Origin: Tubiluchus corallicola
Lineage: Eukaryota; Priapulida; Priapulimorpha; Priapulimorphida; Tubiluchidae
Length of the DNA stretch: 24,008 bases
Direction: 5' to 3'
NCBI GenBank assembly: GCA_030141605.1
Contig: JAQGDQ010001826.1
Location: 1-24,008 of the forward strand
Notes under the pieces: generated by a model
What the model was told of the DNA's origin: nothing
Databases searched by the model: none
What the model saw: the letters and a program-made list of their open reading frames with translations, nothing else
Position numbers and translations under genes: made by a program
Shown here: piece after piece, positions 9,461 through 17,947 of the stretch
Layout: every line of letters starts with the position of its first letter
How positions within the stretch are numbered: position 1 is the first letter of the stretch

Positions 9461-9481
9461 CATTGATTGATTCATTGATTG
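9300..9481 (+). mobile_element. Probable LINE 3' end with (TTGA)n tail
   Basis: The sequence ggagtgaaataaattgattg leads into at least 15 TTGA units (about 9410-9481, with two TTCA variants near the end). An AATAAA followed at once by a short repeated tail is how many non-LTR elements end. Only the 3' untranslated portion seems present; no coding match was seen upstream. The minus-strand frame giving a repeated NQSI product is simply the translated tail. Confidence 0.55.
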
Positions 9482-10438
9482 ATTCTTTGCCTTCAGTAAT
9501 TTTCCTTTTGTCCCTTTATGATGAGAATTGATGAATACATTTTGTACCAATCATTAAATATGTCCCCACTTAAGCACATGCCTCTTTCCAGCCTTAGCTT
9601 TGTGCAATGCTTACGTTTGATTTCCTGGTTCTAGTAGCCCCCGGGGAAACCTAGCTGTTTCCGTTTTGCTCTCACTTTCGTACACAGTTTTCACTCTTTT
9701 TTATTATTTATTTTTGCCTCTTTGCATTCGTTGCATTTCATTTTTCCTCTTCTGTCCTGAATTGTCCCCCTTTCTTATGTCTCTGTGCCTTGATTGTTGT
9801 TCATATCTGGCACTTTATTGCAAGGCTTCCAAGTATGTTAGTTTAACCATTCTTAAGTTGCATTTGTCTTTTGTGTTAAAAACTATTCATCAACGTCCGA
9901 TAGTGAAACAGTGGCGTATACATTGAAATAAAGTGTGCCTAGGTCCACGTGTTTTTGAGTAATAAAATCAGTGGCTTGTATTCTTTTTTTCTTCTGTCGA
10001 ACAGTGGCTCCATCTGGCACATGGTTTAGTTAAGCTGATATTGTGCAATAATGTTTTGACTCGATTGCAGACATGGCACTGGTATAATGTTTCCACAAAT
10101 TTATTTTACTTAACTCTTTATACATACCCAAAATAACATTCTTTGAACAAAGTGTGTTTATTCACATATATCATCACTGCAAAATCAAAGTCAAAAGCTT
10201 AGGGAACATTTTTAAGTTATAACCACAGTAAAATTATAACGAGTACTTTCCACTGCCAGTACTTACATGAACTATAAATTATCAAACTCATACTTATAAA
10301 CGTGAAAAAGGTTAGAATATTGGTTCTTCATACATTTCGTAATACAACCTAAGCTACTGTATTTAGAGGCATGCTACTAAATAAATAGTTCACAACAAAC
10401 TTACGGCATTTCTATAAAGCAGAAATGAGTTAATGGGA
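9482..10438. other. Intronic gap, nothing recognised
   Basis: AT-rich sequence of nearly 1 kb. The open frame at 9666-9926 is hydrophobic and cysteine-rich but has neither splice context nor a family motif. No transposon ends were identified. Confidence 0.4.
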
Positions 10439-10698
10439 CAATGGCTTCCTTCAAATTTTATCTTTCCAATTGAAAACTTGCAGTTGATGAGTATGATTAT
10501 CGACAATGGCTTCCTTCAAATTTTATCTTTCCAATTGAAAACTTGCAGTTGATGAGTACGATTATCGACAATGGCTTCCTTCAAATTTTATCTTTTAAAT
10601 TGAAAACTTGCAGTTGATGAGTACGATTATCGACAATGGCTTCCTTCAAATTTTATCTTTTAAATTGAAAACTTGCAGTTGATAAGTACGATTATCTT
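10439..10698. repeat. 65-bp tandem repeat, four copies
   Basis: caatggcttccttcaaattt starts at 10439, 10504, 10569 and 10634, an exact 65-bp period. Copies 1-2 have ctttccaattg where copies 3-4 have cttttaaattg, so the array grew from two variant pairs. The last copy ends with gataagtacgattatc. Confidence 0.95.
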
Positions 10699-10840
10699 TC
10701 ACAGACGAGCGAAAATAATTTATTTTATTTGACTTGTTTAGTATGTAAACCTGAACTATTTTCCTTTTACTATGTTGGATTTATACCAAATTATATACCT
10801 AAAATACCTAAATACAAATACCTGAATACCTAAAACAAAA

Positions 10841-10987
10841 ATATCACAGACAAAGTTATCACTCCAGATACGTGCACAGTAAGCTGCCAAAGTGTCTGTT
10901 CCAAACCAATATATAATAAAATCGTAACTTAGGCATTGGTATCAGAATAATATGATATAAACAGTACAGATAATTGCAAAGGAACGA
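10841..10987 (+). repeat. 147-bp direct repeat, left copy flanking minisatellite
   Basis: Runs from atatcacagacaaagttatc to aaaggaacga and is about 96% identical by eye to 11619-11765, with only substitutions. The 51-bp array fills exactly the space between the two copies. This suggests either a tandem duplication in which the junction sequence expanded, or expansion inside an older duplicated segment. Confidence 0.95.
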
Positions 10988-11609
10988 AAACAATGTGACG
11001 ATGTCGAAACAACTTAAAAGCCATGAAAACAATAGGAGAAACAATGTGACAACGTCGAAACAACTTAAAAGCCATGAAAACAATAGGAGAAACAATGTGA
11101 CGATGTCGAAACAACTTAAAAGCCATGAAAACAATAGGAGAAACAATGTGACGATGTCGAAACAACTTAAAAGCCATGAAAACAATAGGAGAAACAATGT
11201 GTCGATGTCGAAACAACTTAAAAGCCATGAAAACAATAGGAGAAACATTGTGACGATGTCGAAACAACTTAAAAGCCATGAAAACAATAGGAGAAACAAT
11301 GTGACGATGTCGAAACAACTTAAAAGCCATGAAAACAATAGGAGAAACATTGTGACGATGTCGAAACAACTTAAAAGCCATGAAAACAATAGGAGAAACA
11401 TTGTGACGATGTCGAAACAACTTAAAAGCCATGAAAACAATAGGAGAAACAATGTGACGATGTCAAAACAACTTAAAAGCCATGAAAACAATAGGAGAAA
11501 CAATGTGACAACGTCGAAACAACTTAAAAGCCATGAAAACAATAGGAGAAACAATGTGACGGTGTCGAAACAACTTAAAAGCCATGAAAACAATAGAAAA
11601 ACAATGTGA
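10988..11609. repeat. 51-bp minisatellite, about 12 copies
   Basis: Unit starts caatgtgacgatgtcgaaac and includes cttaaaagccatgaaaac; period exactly 51 from 10991. Variants are single substitutions (gacgatg, gacaacg, gtcgatg, gacggtg; aacaatg or aacattg) and the last copy is shortened (aatagaaaaac). Because 51 is divisible by three, three frames stay open: a basic 17-residue repeat (MSKQLKSHENNRRNNVT) on +, and two on -, one of them hydrophobic (LLLFSWLLSCFDIVT). Nothing indicates that any is translated. Confidence 0.97.
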
Positions 11610-11618
11610 TTTACAGTA

Positions 11619-11765
11619 ATATCACAGACAAAGTTATCACTCCAGATACGGGAACAGTAAGCTGCCAAGGTGTCTGTTCCAAACCAATATATAATAAAAT
11701 CGTAATTTAAGCATTGGTATCAGAATAATATGATATAAACAGTGCAGATAATTGCAAAGGAACGA
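11619..11765 (+). repeat. 147-bp direct repeat, right copy
   Basis: Partner of 10841-10987. Differences include gggaac versus gtgcac near the start, aaggtg versus aaagtg, and gtaatttaag versus gtaacttagg. It ends at aaggaacga, after which the flanks diverge: the left copy goes into the minisatellite, and this copy into two palindromes. Confidence 0.95.
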
Positions 11766-11766
11766 T

Positions 11767-11797
11767 ATGTGCAATTGCACATCAGGTGATATCACCT
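11767..11797. other. Two adjacent perfect palindromes
   Basis: ATGTGCAATTGCACAT (11767-11782) and AGGTGATATCACCT (11784-11797) are both perfect inverted repeats, separated by one base. They lie directly after the right 147-bp repeat. They could be dimer-protein binding sites, a transposon junction, or chance. Confidence 0.6.
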
Positions 11798-12721
11798 TCA
11801 TAACTTATCATTCCTCTATTGAATGCATTTGCATAAAACTAATGGTTTACAATCACATAATATTATTTTATACAGCATAAATCTACACATTATAACCTTA
11901 TGTAAGTTAAGTTTATAAAAAAATGCAAATTGAGCATACATTTAATACACTTGACTGTAAGTGTTGTAACATGTGTACATCTTGAAAGTGTTGCAGCAGT
12001 TTTTGTAAAATTTTACAAATGCTCGTAAGCGTCACAGCATGTTTTACACAATCATCAGATGAAATGCAAAAATCTGTTATTTTGTTTCTGAAATTCTGAG
12101 CTCAGAATATTGTATTTTTCCTGCCTATAACCAAACGGTGCTGAATAACTCAAACTCTGTGACAATAAAGTTTACACTGTGAAGCCAAATCAATTTAGGC
12201 GAACAAAAGAAGAAGAGGTAGCTAGCATGACAATAAGAAAAGAAAATATCACAATTTACTTTAGGTAAAAGTAAGAAAAAATAGTTATAAAAAGATTTAT
12301 CTGCTTTGTGACGAGAGTTTCTTTTCCTTTATAAGTTCCAAATCTCTTTAGCTATCAAAAAGTCTAAACTTTGTTTCTAAAACTAGAATGCCTAAAAACA
12401 GAGGTTGGAACATTTCCGAATTATCCTAAGGAAAATTGGCGATCGCTCCTTAGTTTTGGCACAAATATCTGATGAATAACTGGCTAGTGAGTTTGAGTCA
12501 AGGCCTTTAATATGTTCTAAATGATTTTTATCGAGAATTTGTACGTGTACCATGTTTTAAGAAATCTAAAAGCTGCTACAAGTGAAGCCACTTTGCCTGC
12601 AGGCCTCTAAAAAGAAACCAGCATATCGGAAAACTAATAAAGGGTCATAGAAAACATTGTGAACTCATTCATTTCAAACAGACCGAGTAACAGTTTCTAG
12701 TTGCAAGTCATTATTTTTAAC
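11798..12721. other. Intronic gap, nothing recognised
   Basis: About 0.9 kb of AT-rich sequence without arrays, exons or clear transposon ends. It lies downstream (3' side) of the - strand Ly6 gene, so it may hold that gene's 3' end, but I could not place a poly(A) signal with confidence. Confidence 0.4.
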
Positions 12722-13491
12722 GGAGCGTTCAAACTAACGAGTTTTCTCTCTGATAGCAAGCTCGCAAGTTACTGTTGACGGCAAGTGTGAACTGTTTTGT
12801 GAGTTACTGTTGGCAAGTTATCGCAAACTCTCTGACAGTTGCTGCGACTCGATTTACTAGCTATAGTGTGAACGCCTCAGCGAGTTACTCTCCACACTTG
12901 CTGTCAGAGAGTAACTCGCAACAAGTTTTGCTCTCTAGTCTAAACACACGTGAATTACTTGGCGAGTTACTCTCGACACTTCTTGCAGTGCCTACAGAAA
13001 TGAGTGTCAGCTCACACTTACTGTCAGAGAATAACTTGCAACAAGCTTTGCTCTCTAGTCTGAACACACATGTGAGTTACTTGGCGAGTTACTCTCCACA
13101 CTTCTTGCAGTGACTACAGAAATGAGTGTCAGCTCACACTTGCTGTCAGAGAGTAACTCACAACAAGTTTTGCTCTCTAGTCTAAACACACATGTGAGTT
13201 ACTTGGCGAGTTACTCTCCACACTTCTTGCAGTGACTACAGAAATGAGTGTCAGCTCACACTTACTGTCAGAGAATAACTTGCAACAAGCTTTGCTCTCT
13301 AGTCTGAACACACGTGTGAGTTACTTGGCGAGTTACTCTCCAAACTTCTTGCAGTGACTACTGAAATGAGTGTCAGCTCACACTTGCTGTCAGAGAGTAA
13401 CTCGCAACAAGTTTTGCTCTCTAGTCTGAACACACGTGTGAGTTACTCGGTGAGTTTGCTTCGCAAGAAAATTCGTTAGTCTGAACGTTCC
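12722..13491. mobile_element. TIR element carrying an internal 122-bp array
   Basis: The ends are inverted: GGAGCGTTCAAACTAACGAG, then ttttct, on the left; reverse-complemented right end GGAACGTTCAGACTAACGAA, then ttttct. Only 3 of the first 26 bases differ. The interior is mostly the tandem array at 12894-13455, preceded by decayed subrepeats of gagttactgt and gtgtgaac words. There is no transposase, and I see no convincing target duplication. The element lies about 60 bp beyond the stop codon of the - strand Ly6 gene, so it may form part of that gene's 3' untranslated region. Confidence 0.75.
12894..13455. repeat. 122-bp array with A/B higher-order alternation
   Basis: The word tgtcagaga starts at 12902, 13022, 13144, 13266 and 13388 (periods 120, 122, 122, 122). 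Type A copies read gagagtaactcgcaac and caagttttgc; type B read gagaataacttgcaac and caagctttgc. The order is A-B-A-B-A, a 244-bp dimer. GCGAGTTACTCTC and GAGAGTAACTCGC face each other within a unit and could pair as a 13-bp stem. The 112-residue frame at 12775-13113 is a by-product, broken in later copies by the tgactacag stop. Confidence 0.93.
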
Positions 13492-13553
13492 ATAGCTATC
13501 GTAATCCGAGCCAGTGGTTGGTAACTATTTCAGTCTGCAGAAAAAACTGAGCT

Positions 13554-13732
13554 TCATTGCAGGTACAATGTAGAGATCAGAACCAGCAGGAGAGGCATTG
13601 CACATAGTGCACTAAGCTTCGTGGCACTATTACACTCATCCCAATTACAAAATGATGTGAAATCTTCATATCCATCTTGCCTGTGAAAACTATAACATCC
13701 TCTAATGAAGCCAGGCGGTCCATCTACATGAG
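13554..13732 (-). CDS. Ly6/uPAR domain protein, exon 3 (last)
   Basis: Acceptor on the - strand (tttttgtcaattgcag before 13732), entering in phase 1, and stop TGA at 13556-13554. Residues 80-138: THVDGPPGFIRGCYSFHRQD, GYEDFTSFCNWDECN, then SATKLSALCAMPLLLVLIST and LYLQ. The RGCY, SFC and final CNWDECN set matches the end of a Ly6/three-finger domain, where the last cysteine is followed by asparagine. After it comes a short small-residue stretch and a hydrophobic C-terminal tail without a cytoplasmic part, the layout of a GPI-attachment signal, with the omega site probably around residues 114-116. The protein should sit on the outer cell surface. The gene reads opposite to the + strand gene, inside its intron. 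Confidence 0.85.
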
Positions 13733-14993
13733 CTGCAATTGACAAAAATATTGACAATTGTAGTTTAAGCTATTGTCTACCAACAGTCTTTCACATACTT
13801 AATTGTGTAGTAACTGTAGTTACTAAAACAACAATGACGTTCCTAGATTTTACAGTTGTGCACATGTGGAAAAACCATCAAACAATAATTTTCTTTTCCA
13901 CTGCTGTATAAAGTTTACTATTGTTTGATTACTAAATTTCATTTCGCTTTTTCATAAGAAAGGTTATAGCGTGTTGAATATTTATCTAACTGCTGTATTA
14001 GTCCGTCTGCCCAGGAGGTTTTGCTCAAGCGAACGAAGTTCCATTATTTGAGTTACGGGTGTTCTGAACTTGACGTCTACCAGGTACCCTGCTCTGCATG
14101 GGACCAGGTACCCTGCTCTGCACGGGACCAGGTACCCTGCTCTGCACGGGACCAGGTACCCTGCTCTGCACGGGACCAGGTACCCTGCTCTGCACGGGAC
14201 CAGGTACCCTGCTCTGCACGGGACCAGGTACCCTGCTTCGCATGGGACCAGGTACCCTGCTCTGCACGGGACCAGGTACCCTGCTCTGCACGGGACCAGG
14301 TACCCTGCTCTGCACGGGACCAGGTACCCTGCTCTGCACGGGACCAGGTACCCTGCTCTGCACGGGACCAGGTACCCTGCTCTGCATGGGACCAGGTACC
14401 CTGCTCTGCATGGGACCAGGTACCCTGCTTCGCATGGGACCCCTATCACCCCCTAAAGTAACCCAAAAAGAGAGCTGGAGTACGTATTGGTATTGCCTTC
14501 GTGTCCAAGAACATTACTCCAAGAACTGTAGGGTATAGATCCACCGTCCACTGCATGAAACCCCCAAACACCAATTAAGGTCCGAGCTTTTTGGCCTATA
14601 TCAAGCATTGGAGGTACCATTCTAGCTTAACATTGACATATCATGGAGTAATTGGTCATACCAAACTAGTGGCCCCCTGGCTTAATCCCTGCCAGACACC
14701 TTTCAATATGCCCCCATTTGAACCTTCAGGTGGCTTGGGCCAGACTAAACATTGAAGGTACTATGCAGAAAAGAACAATTTCAATTGGGTAGTCATATCC
14801 CGCATAACATGACATACCAGATGCCAGACATTAAGCCTTCTACTTAGTACCTGCCAGAAGACCTTTGTTGTGGGTTATTAGAACTTGCTTGTAGTTTAGT
14901 GCACGCCCAAACATAGATAGTATATTATGTAATTTTTGTCAGTTGATGTAGGTTAGTTTTTATTTACATAAAACACATTACTTAAATACTTAC
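13733..14993 (-). other. Ly6 gene intron 2
   Basis: GT-AG intron in phase 1 (gtaagtattt at 14993, cag at 13733). It contains the 24-bp minisatellite at 14086-14441. The rest (13757-14020 and 14450-14990) is unassigned; 14600-14850 shows a faint internal duplication (cattggaggtacca and cattgaaggtacta about 145 bp apart). Confidence 0.75.
14086..14441. repeat. 24-bp GC-rich minisatellite, about 15 copies
   Basis: Unit accaggtaccctgctctgca plus cggg, period 24, much more GC-rich than its surroundings. Three variants occur: cacggg (most), catggg (first copy and two near the end), and cttcgcatggg (one internal copy near 14234 and the last). Since 24 is a multiple of three, frames on both strands stay open (for example QVPCSARD and YLVPCRAG repeats). 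These are incidental: the array lies inside intron 2 of the Ly6 gene. Confidence 0.97.
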
Positions 14994-15164
14994 TATGATT
15001 AAAAAAGTTTCCTGACACAGTCTTGAAGCACGTGACACAGTCATATGATACAGTTGCATTGTATATGAGACTTTCTTTCAGGTCGCTTTTGTGATCTTCT
15101 TTTTTGTATGGGTCAGCGCATGTGGTGTCATCACCGGTACACTGATAACACTTGAGTGCTGCAC
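14994..15164 (-). CDS. Ly6/uPAR domain protein, exon 2
   Basis: Acceptor ttttttattgcag before 15164 and donor CATA|gtaagtat after 14994, both on the - strand. Phase 1 at both ends; 171 nt. Residues 23-79 read GAALKCYQCTGDDTTCADPY, KKEDHKSDLKESLIYNATVS, YDCVTCFKTVSGNFFNH. LKCYQC is the classic start of a Ly6/uPAR three-finger domain. TTCADPY matches the C-x-DPF-like site of invertebrate sleepless/quiver-type members, and CVTCFK matches the CxxC-K pair in the middle. The exon supplies five of the eight domain cysteines (28, 31, 38, 65, 68). N58-A-T is an N-glycosylation sequon, and a second (NHT, 78-80) is completed by the splice to exon 3. Assignment to the Ly6 superfamily is firm; a specific ortholog is not. 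Confidence 0.88.
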
Positions 15165-16120
15165 CTGCAATAAAAAATTATAATTACGCTAATTTTTGTG
15201 CTAATTGATGTTCTTCTTCTTCTTCTGTTGCTCTAAACCTCTCTTGTAGACGTTGAGCCTCCATGCTTCATTAGAGCACACTAATGTTGTGCCAATTCAT
15301 GTTCTTCTTCTTCTTCTTCTTCTGTTGCTCTAAACCTCGCATTACCAGAAGTATTCAGCGTATCAGAAACATATGCGCAATTTGAATGACTATATTTATA
15401 AATAATGAATGATTTTATGAATTTCTTTCTTTCTATTCATGACCTACAAAAATAATTTTTAAAAAATTGTCATATTTGAACTTTAATAGACCACCTATAC
15501 CAATAAACTTCTTTCATCAATCAAACGCTCTGTCTTACCGTTATGACCATGCTAGCCAATCACCACGCTACCCAGTACCCAGTAGGCATCACCCATTAGT
15601 CGTCTCACCCCCGCTCCAACACACCACAAACACTTTATGACGAAAAATTTGGCATGTGGGAACGAATTGAAAATTTGCTTCCTAGTGAAGAAAGAACTAT
15701 TCCTACAAACATCCCCATTCATGAAAAAGACTTGAGTTTATAAATTTACATACAACACAAAATTCTGTCATGTTAGATTAATAAAAACACTGAAATAAAA
15801 TGGAAAAACTTGGTTAAATTAATGATATGGATGTTACTTTTTTCTGATACAATTTTGCAACTTTTTAAACTGCAATAAATCATTGGCTTTTATTGCACTT
15901 ACATTTCCTATCAGCTTTTGTTAACCAAAAATTCTTTTTCACACGACAGTAAAATGTCATAACATTGTTTTTATACAGAATGTTATCAAAAAATTGTTAT
16001 TATTATCTTAATTTCATTTCCAATACTTCACGTTGATATATGTTTTGTGACGTGACCTACGCGTATAAACTGTTGTTAACAATGTGCGTATGTAATACAG
16101 AGAAATTACTTTACACTTAC
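15165..16120 (-). other. Ly6 gene intron 1, with a duplicated (TTC)n segment
   Basis: GT-AG phase-1 intron. At 15188-15243 and 15279-15339 a segment of about 55 bp is duplicated: a taattgatg- or caattcatg-like lead, a (TTC)n tract of 5-7 units, then tgttgctctaaacct. The remaining sequence is AT-rich with no supported feature. Confidence 0.7.
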
Positions 16121-16187
16121 CCAAAGAGAAAAGTGTTAAAAGTGTAAGTATTTCTAAAATGGTTGCTAATTTGTTCATCTTTTGCAT
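16121..16187 (-). CDS. Ly6/uPAR domain protein, exon 1 (signal peptide)
   Basis: Start ATG at 16187-16185 and donor TTGG|gtaagtgt at 16121/16120, - strand. It encodes MQKMNKLATILEILTLLTLF and SL plus one base of a glycine codon: a short basic start and a long hydrophobic core, a signal peptide likely cut near GAA|LKC in exon 2. A second ATG (16178-16176) three codons on would serve equally. The frame is open further upstream, but the codon at 16208 is GTG, so it was not chosen. Exons 1-3 give 22+1+56+1+58 = 138 residues, usual for this family. A 5' untranslated exon may exist; promoter not identified. Confidence 0.8.
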
Positions 16188-16208
16188 TGTTACGGCTTTG
16201 TTGCTCAC

Positions 16209-16715
16209 ACAGGTAGATTCACACCACAGATGAGCAGCTTACTGAAAGCTTGGCTTCTGTTTCTTCATTAACAGGTATTTTGTACACAGGACCCGCTTCA
16301 TTATCCGCGGGGAGGGGTAGGTGGGGTAAAGATAAGTTTTGTGCAGTTTTAATCAACCTGGTCTTTCACATTATGCATTTGATGCTAAACTGACTAGAAT
16401 TTTTAAGGGAGGAAAGAACAAACATTTGAGGAAATGGTAAAAACAAGATTGTTCTTAATTTTTTATTGGGTTAGTCTACCTGCTGGCAAAATGATGCCTG
16501 TCTGTTAGACTGTTACTATTTGTTGGTGTGATTGGTTACTAAGGGATACATTATTTACTTGGGTGGAGTAATATGGGCTTAGTAGTTAGATTATACAGGT
16601 GCTGTCAATGATTAAGCTTTTCATGTCACGTGATAAGTCATTCTTACTGTCAGCACTTGGAAAGGTCGTTTTTAAATGTTTTGTTTCCGTGTTTCCAATG
16701 TTTTAATGTACGACT
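16209..16715. other. Upstream of Ly6 gene, nothing firm
   Basis: Presumed 5' flank of the - strand Ly6 gene. It includes a G-rich segment near 16308-16328 (ggggaggggtaggtgggg) that could belong to a promoter region, and one acceptor-like site (ctttcag on the - strand near 16236). No TATA-type element at a convincing position was identified. Confidence 0.35.
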
Positions 16716-17135
16716 ATATATATATATATATAACAATCTTTATTTGCCATTAAAATACATTGATAATCACTGATAAAAACTTTACAGAGATGATTAATCA
16801 GTGTTAGTTAATAGAAACTTACACTGCTGAAGGCAAATGCGTCAGTGCAATCTAAACTACTGTGCAGTAATGGAAAGTAACGACGAATAAAATCAAACAT
16901 ATTTACAACTATGCACAAAAAAATGAAAAAATTATAATTTAATTTAATTATATAAATTCTGAATTAGTGTGCATGTTGTCGTGCTGGTGTGATGGTATTT
17001 CATATCTGGTTAATATTAGTGATTTTAATTTTGTTTTAAATGTTGATAGGGACTTGATTTGTTTAACCTGTAATGGCAGAGAATTCCAGAGTAGAATTGC
17101 TTGTTTGATTACAGAGTTCGTTCCATAGTGGGTAT
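16716..17135 (-). pseudogene. LINE reverse-transcriptase C-terminus, 3' end with TA tail
   Basis: On the - strand, about 17130 down to 16970 reads TNTHYGTNSVIKQAILLWNS, LPLQVKQIKSLSTFKTKLKS, LILTRYEIPSHQHDN: the same terminal block (YG.NS..KQAI.LWNSLP...SLS.FK.KLK) as the copy at 8470-8907. The 3' end is ggcaaataaagattgttata running into (TA)n at 16716-16731. The upstream coding part is missing, so it is a 5'-truncated insertion. It shares orientation with the other copy and lies in the + strand gene's large intron. Confidence 0.8.
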
Positions 17136-17441
17136 TTGTCCTACATCAACGCAGTGGAAATAAAATTAAACAACTTGGTTGTTTAACTCTTTCTCTTTAA
17201 CAATTTAGCATAATGTAAGAAATTTATTTATACTTTAGAGACTGTTACATTTTAAACACAGATGAGTATAAAAACACACTAGTTAAAAGCAGATCTAAGG
17301 TCAAACTAGTAGAATCGTTTTCATTTTAACCAAAATGTTTTTTTATAAACATATTTTACAAACTTTTGATGTCAACGGCAAAGACGTCAGGCAAAATAAA
17401 AACGAATTTTTTTTACAAGATTCTGCTAAGAGCAATGCATG
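17136..17441. other. Intronic gap, nothing recognised
   Basis: AT-rich sequence between the LINE fragment and the hAT-like element. The frame at 17335-17598 runs into the element's G-run and is not credible as an exon. Confidence 0.4.
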
Positions 17442-17697
17442 CAGGGCCTATTTCAGCCTAAGCGAGGCCTGGGGAAGTGGTGCGTGTGAGGCCCCCCTGT
17501 GGTTGGGGGGGGGGGGGCTCAACCAGAAAATTTTTGAACAGCTAGAATGCCGGAGAAGCATTTTCGAAGACAAAAATATGGAGTTATGCAGTTGTTAAAG
17601 GAAAGAACAATTGAAAGAAAAACTGCTTTATTCTCAAGACCAGCCCTTAATACTTGTCAATACTGGCAAACGGCACGCGTGCGGTAAGAGAAAGAGA

Positions 17698-17757
<60 letters not shown>

Positions 17758-17866
17758 AGGCAGTATGTTCGCATAAAGCAAAAATAATGTTACCTTGGCG
17801 CGAGGCCCCCCTGGAGGGTGAGGGCCTTGGGAACCATCCCCACTCCCCCCCCTGAAATAGGCCCTG
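17442..17866. mobile_element. hAT-like MITE with 8-bp target duplication
   Basis: The ends are inverted: CAGGGCCTATTTCAG on the left and the same 15 bases after reverse complement on the right. Flanks are aatgcatg (17434-17441) and aatgcata (17867-17874), an 8-bp direct repeat with one mismatch, as expected for hAT-type insertion. Subterminal gaggccccc words recur inverted (gaggcccccctg both ways). The interior contains a run of 15 or so G at about 17503-17518 and a long (AG)n tract. It lies 82 bp upstream of the last exon of the + strand gene. Confidence 0.85.
17697..17755. repeat. (AG)n microsatellite inside the hAT-like element
   Basis: Uninterrupted AG dinucleotides for about 50 bases. 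Translated on the - strand it gives a serine-leucine run, which is not a gene. Confidence 0.95.
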
Positions 17867-17947
17867 AATGCATAACAAAAATGTGACTGTATGACTTAAA
17901 AAACACAAGTTTAGCTTGCTTACTTAAATCAGTGTTTTCTATTGCAG

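Noticed and set aside
10859-11668. Long open frame on - strand giving a 269-residue repeated hydrophobic product
   Set aside because: It is the 51-bp minisatellite read in one of three open frames; unit length divisible by three explains it, and no gene signals accompany it.
13982-14538. Five overlapping open frames on both strands with proline- and cysteine-rich repeats
   Set aside because: All are translations of the 24-bp array, which lies in an intron of the Ly6 gene.
16014-16208. Uninterrupted 64-residue minus-strand frame as a complete small gene
   Set aside because: Its first codon is GTG, and a strong donor at 16121/16120 ends the coding part after the signal peptide; the rest is intron 1 of the Ly6 gene.
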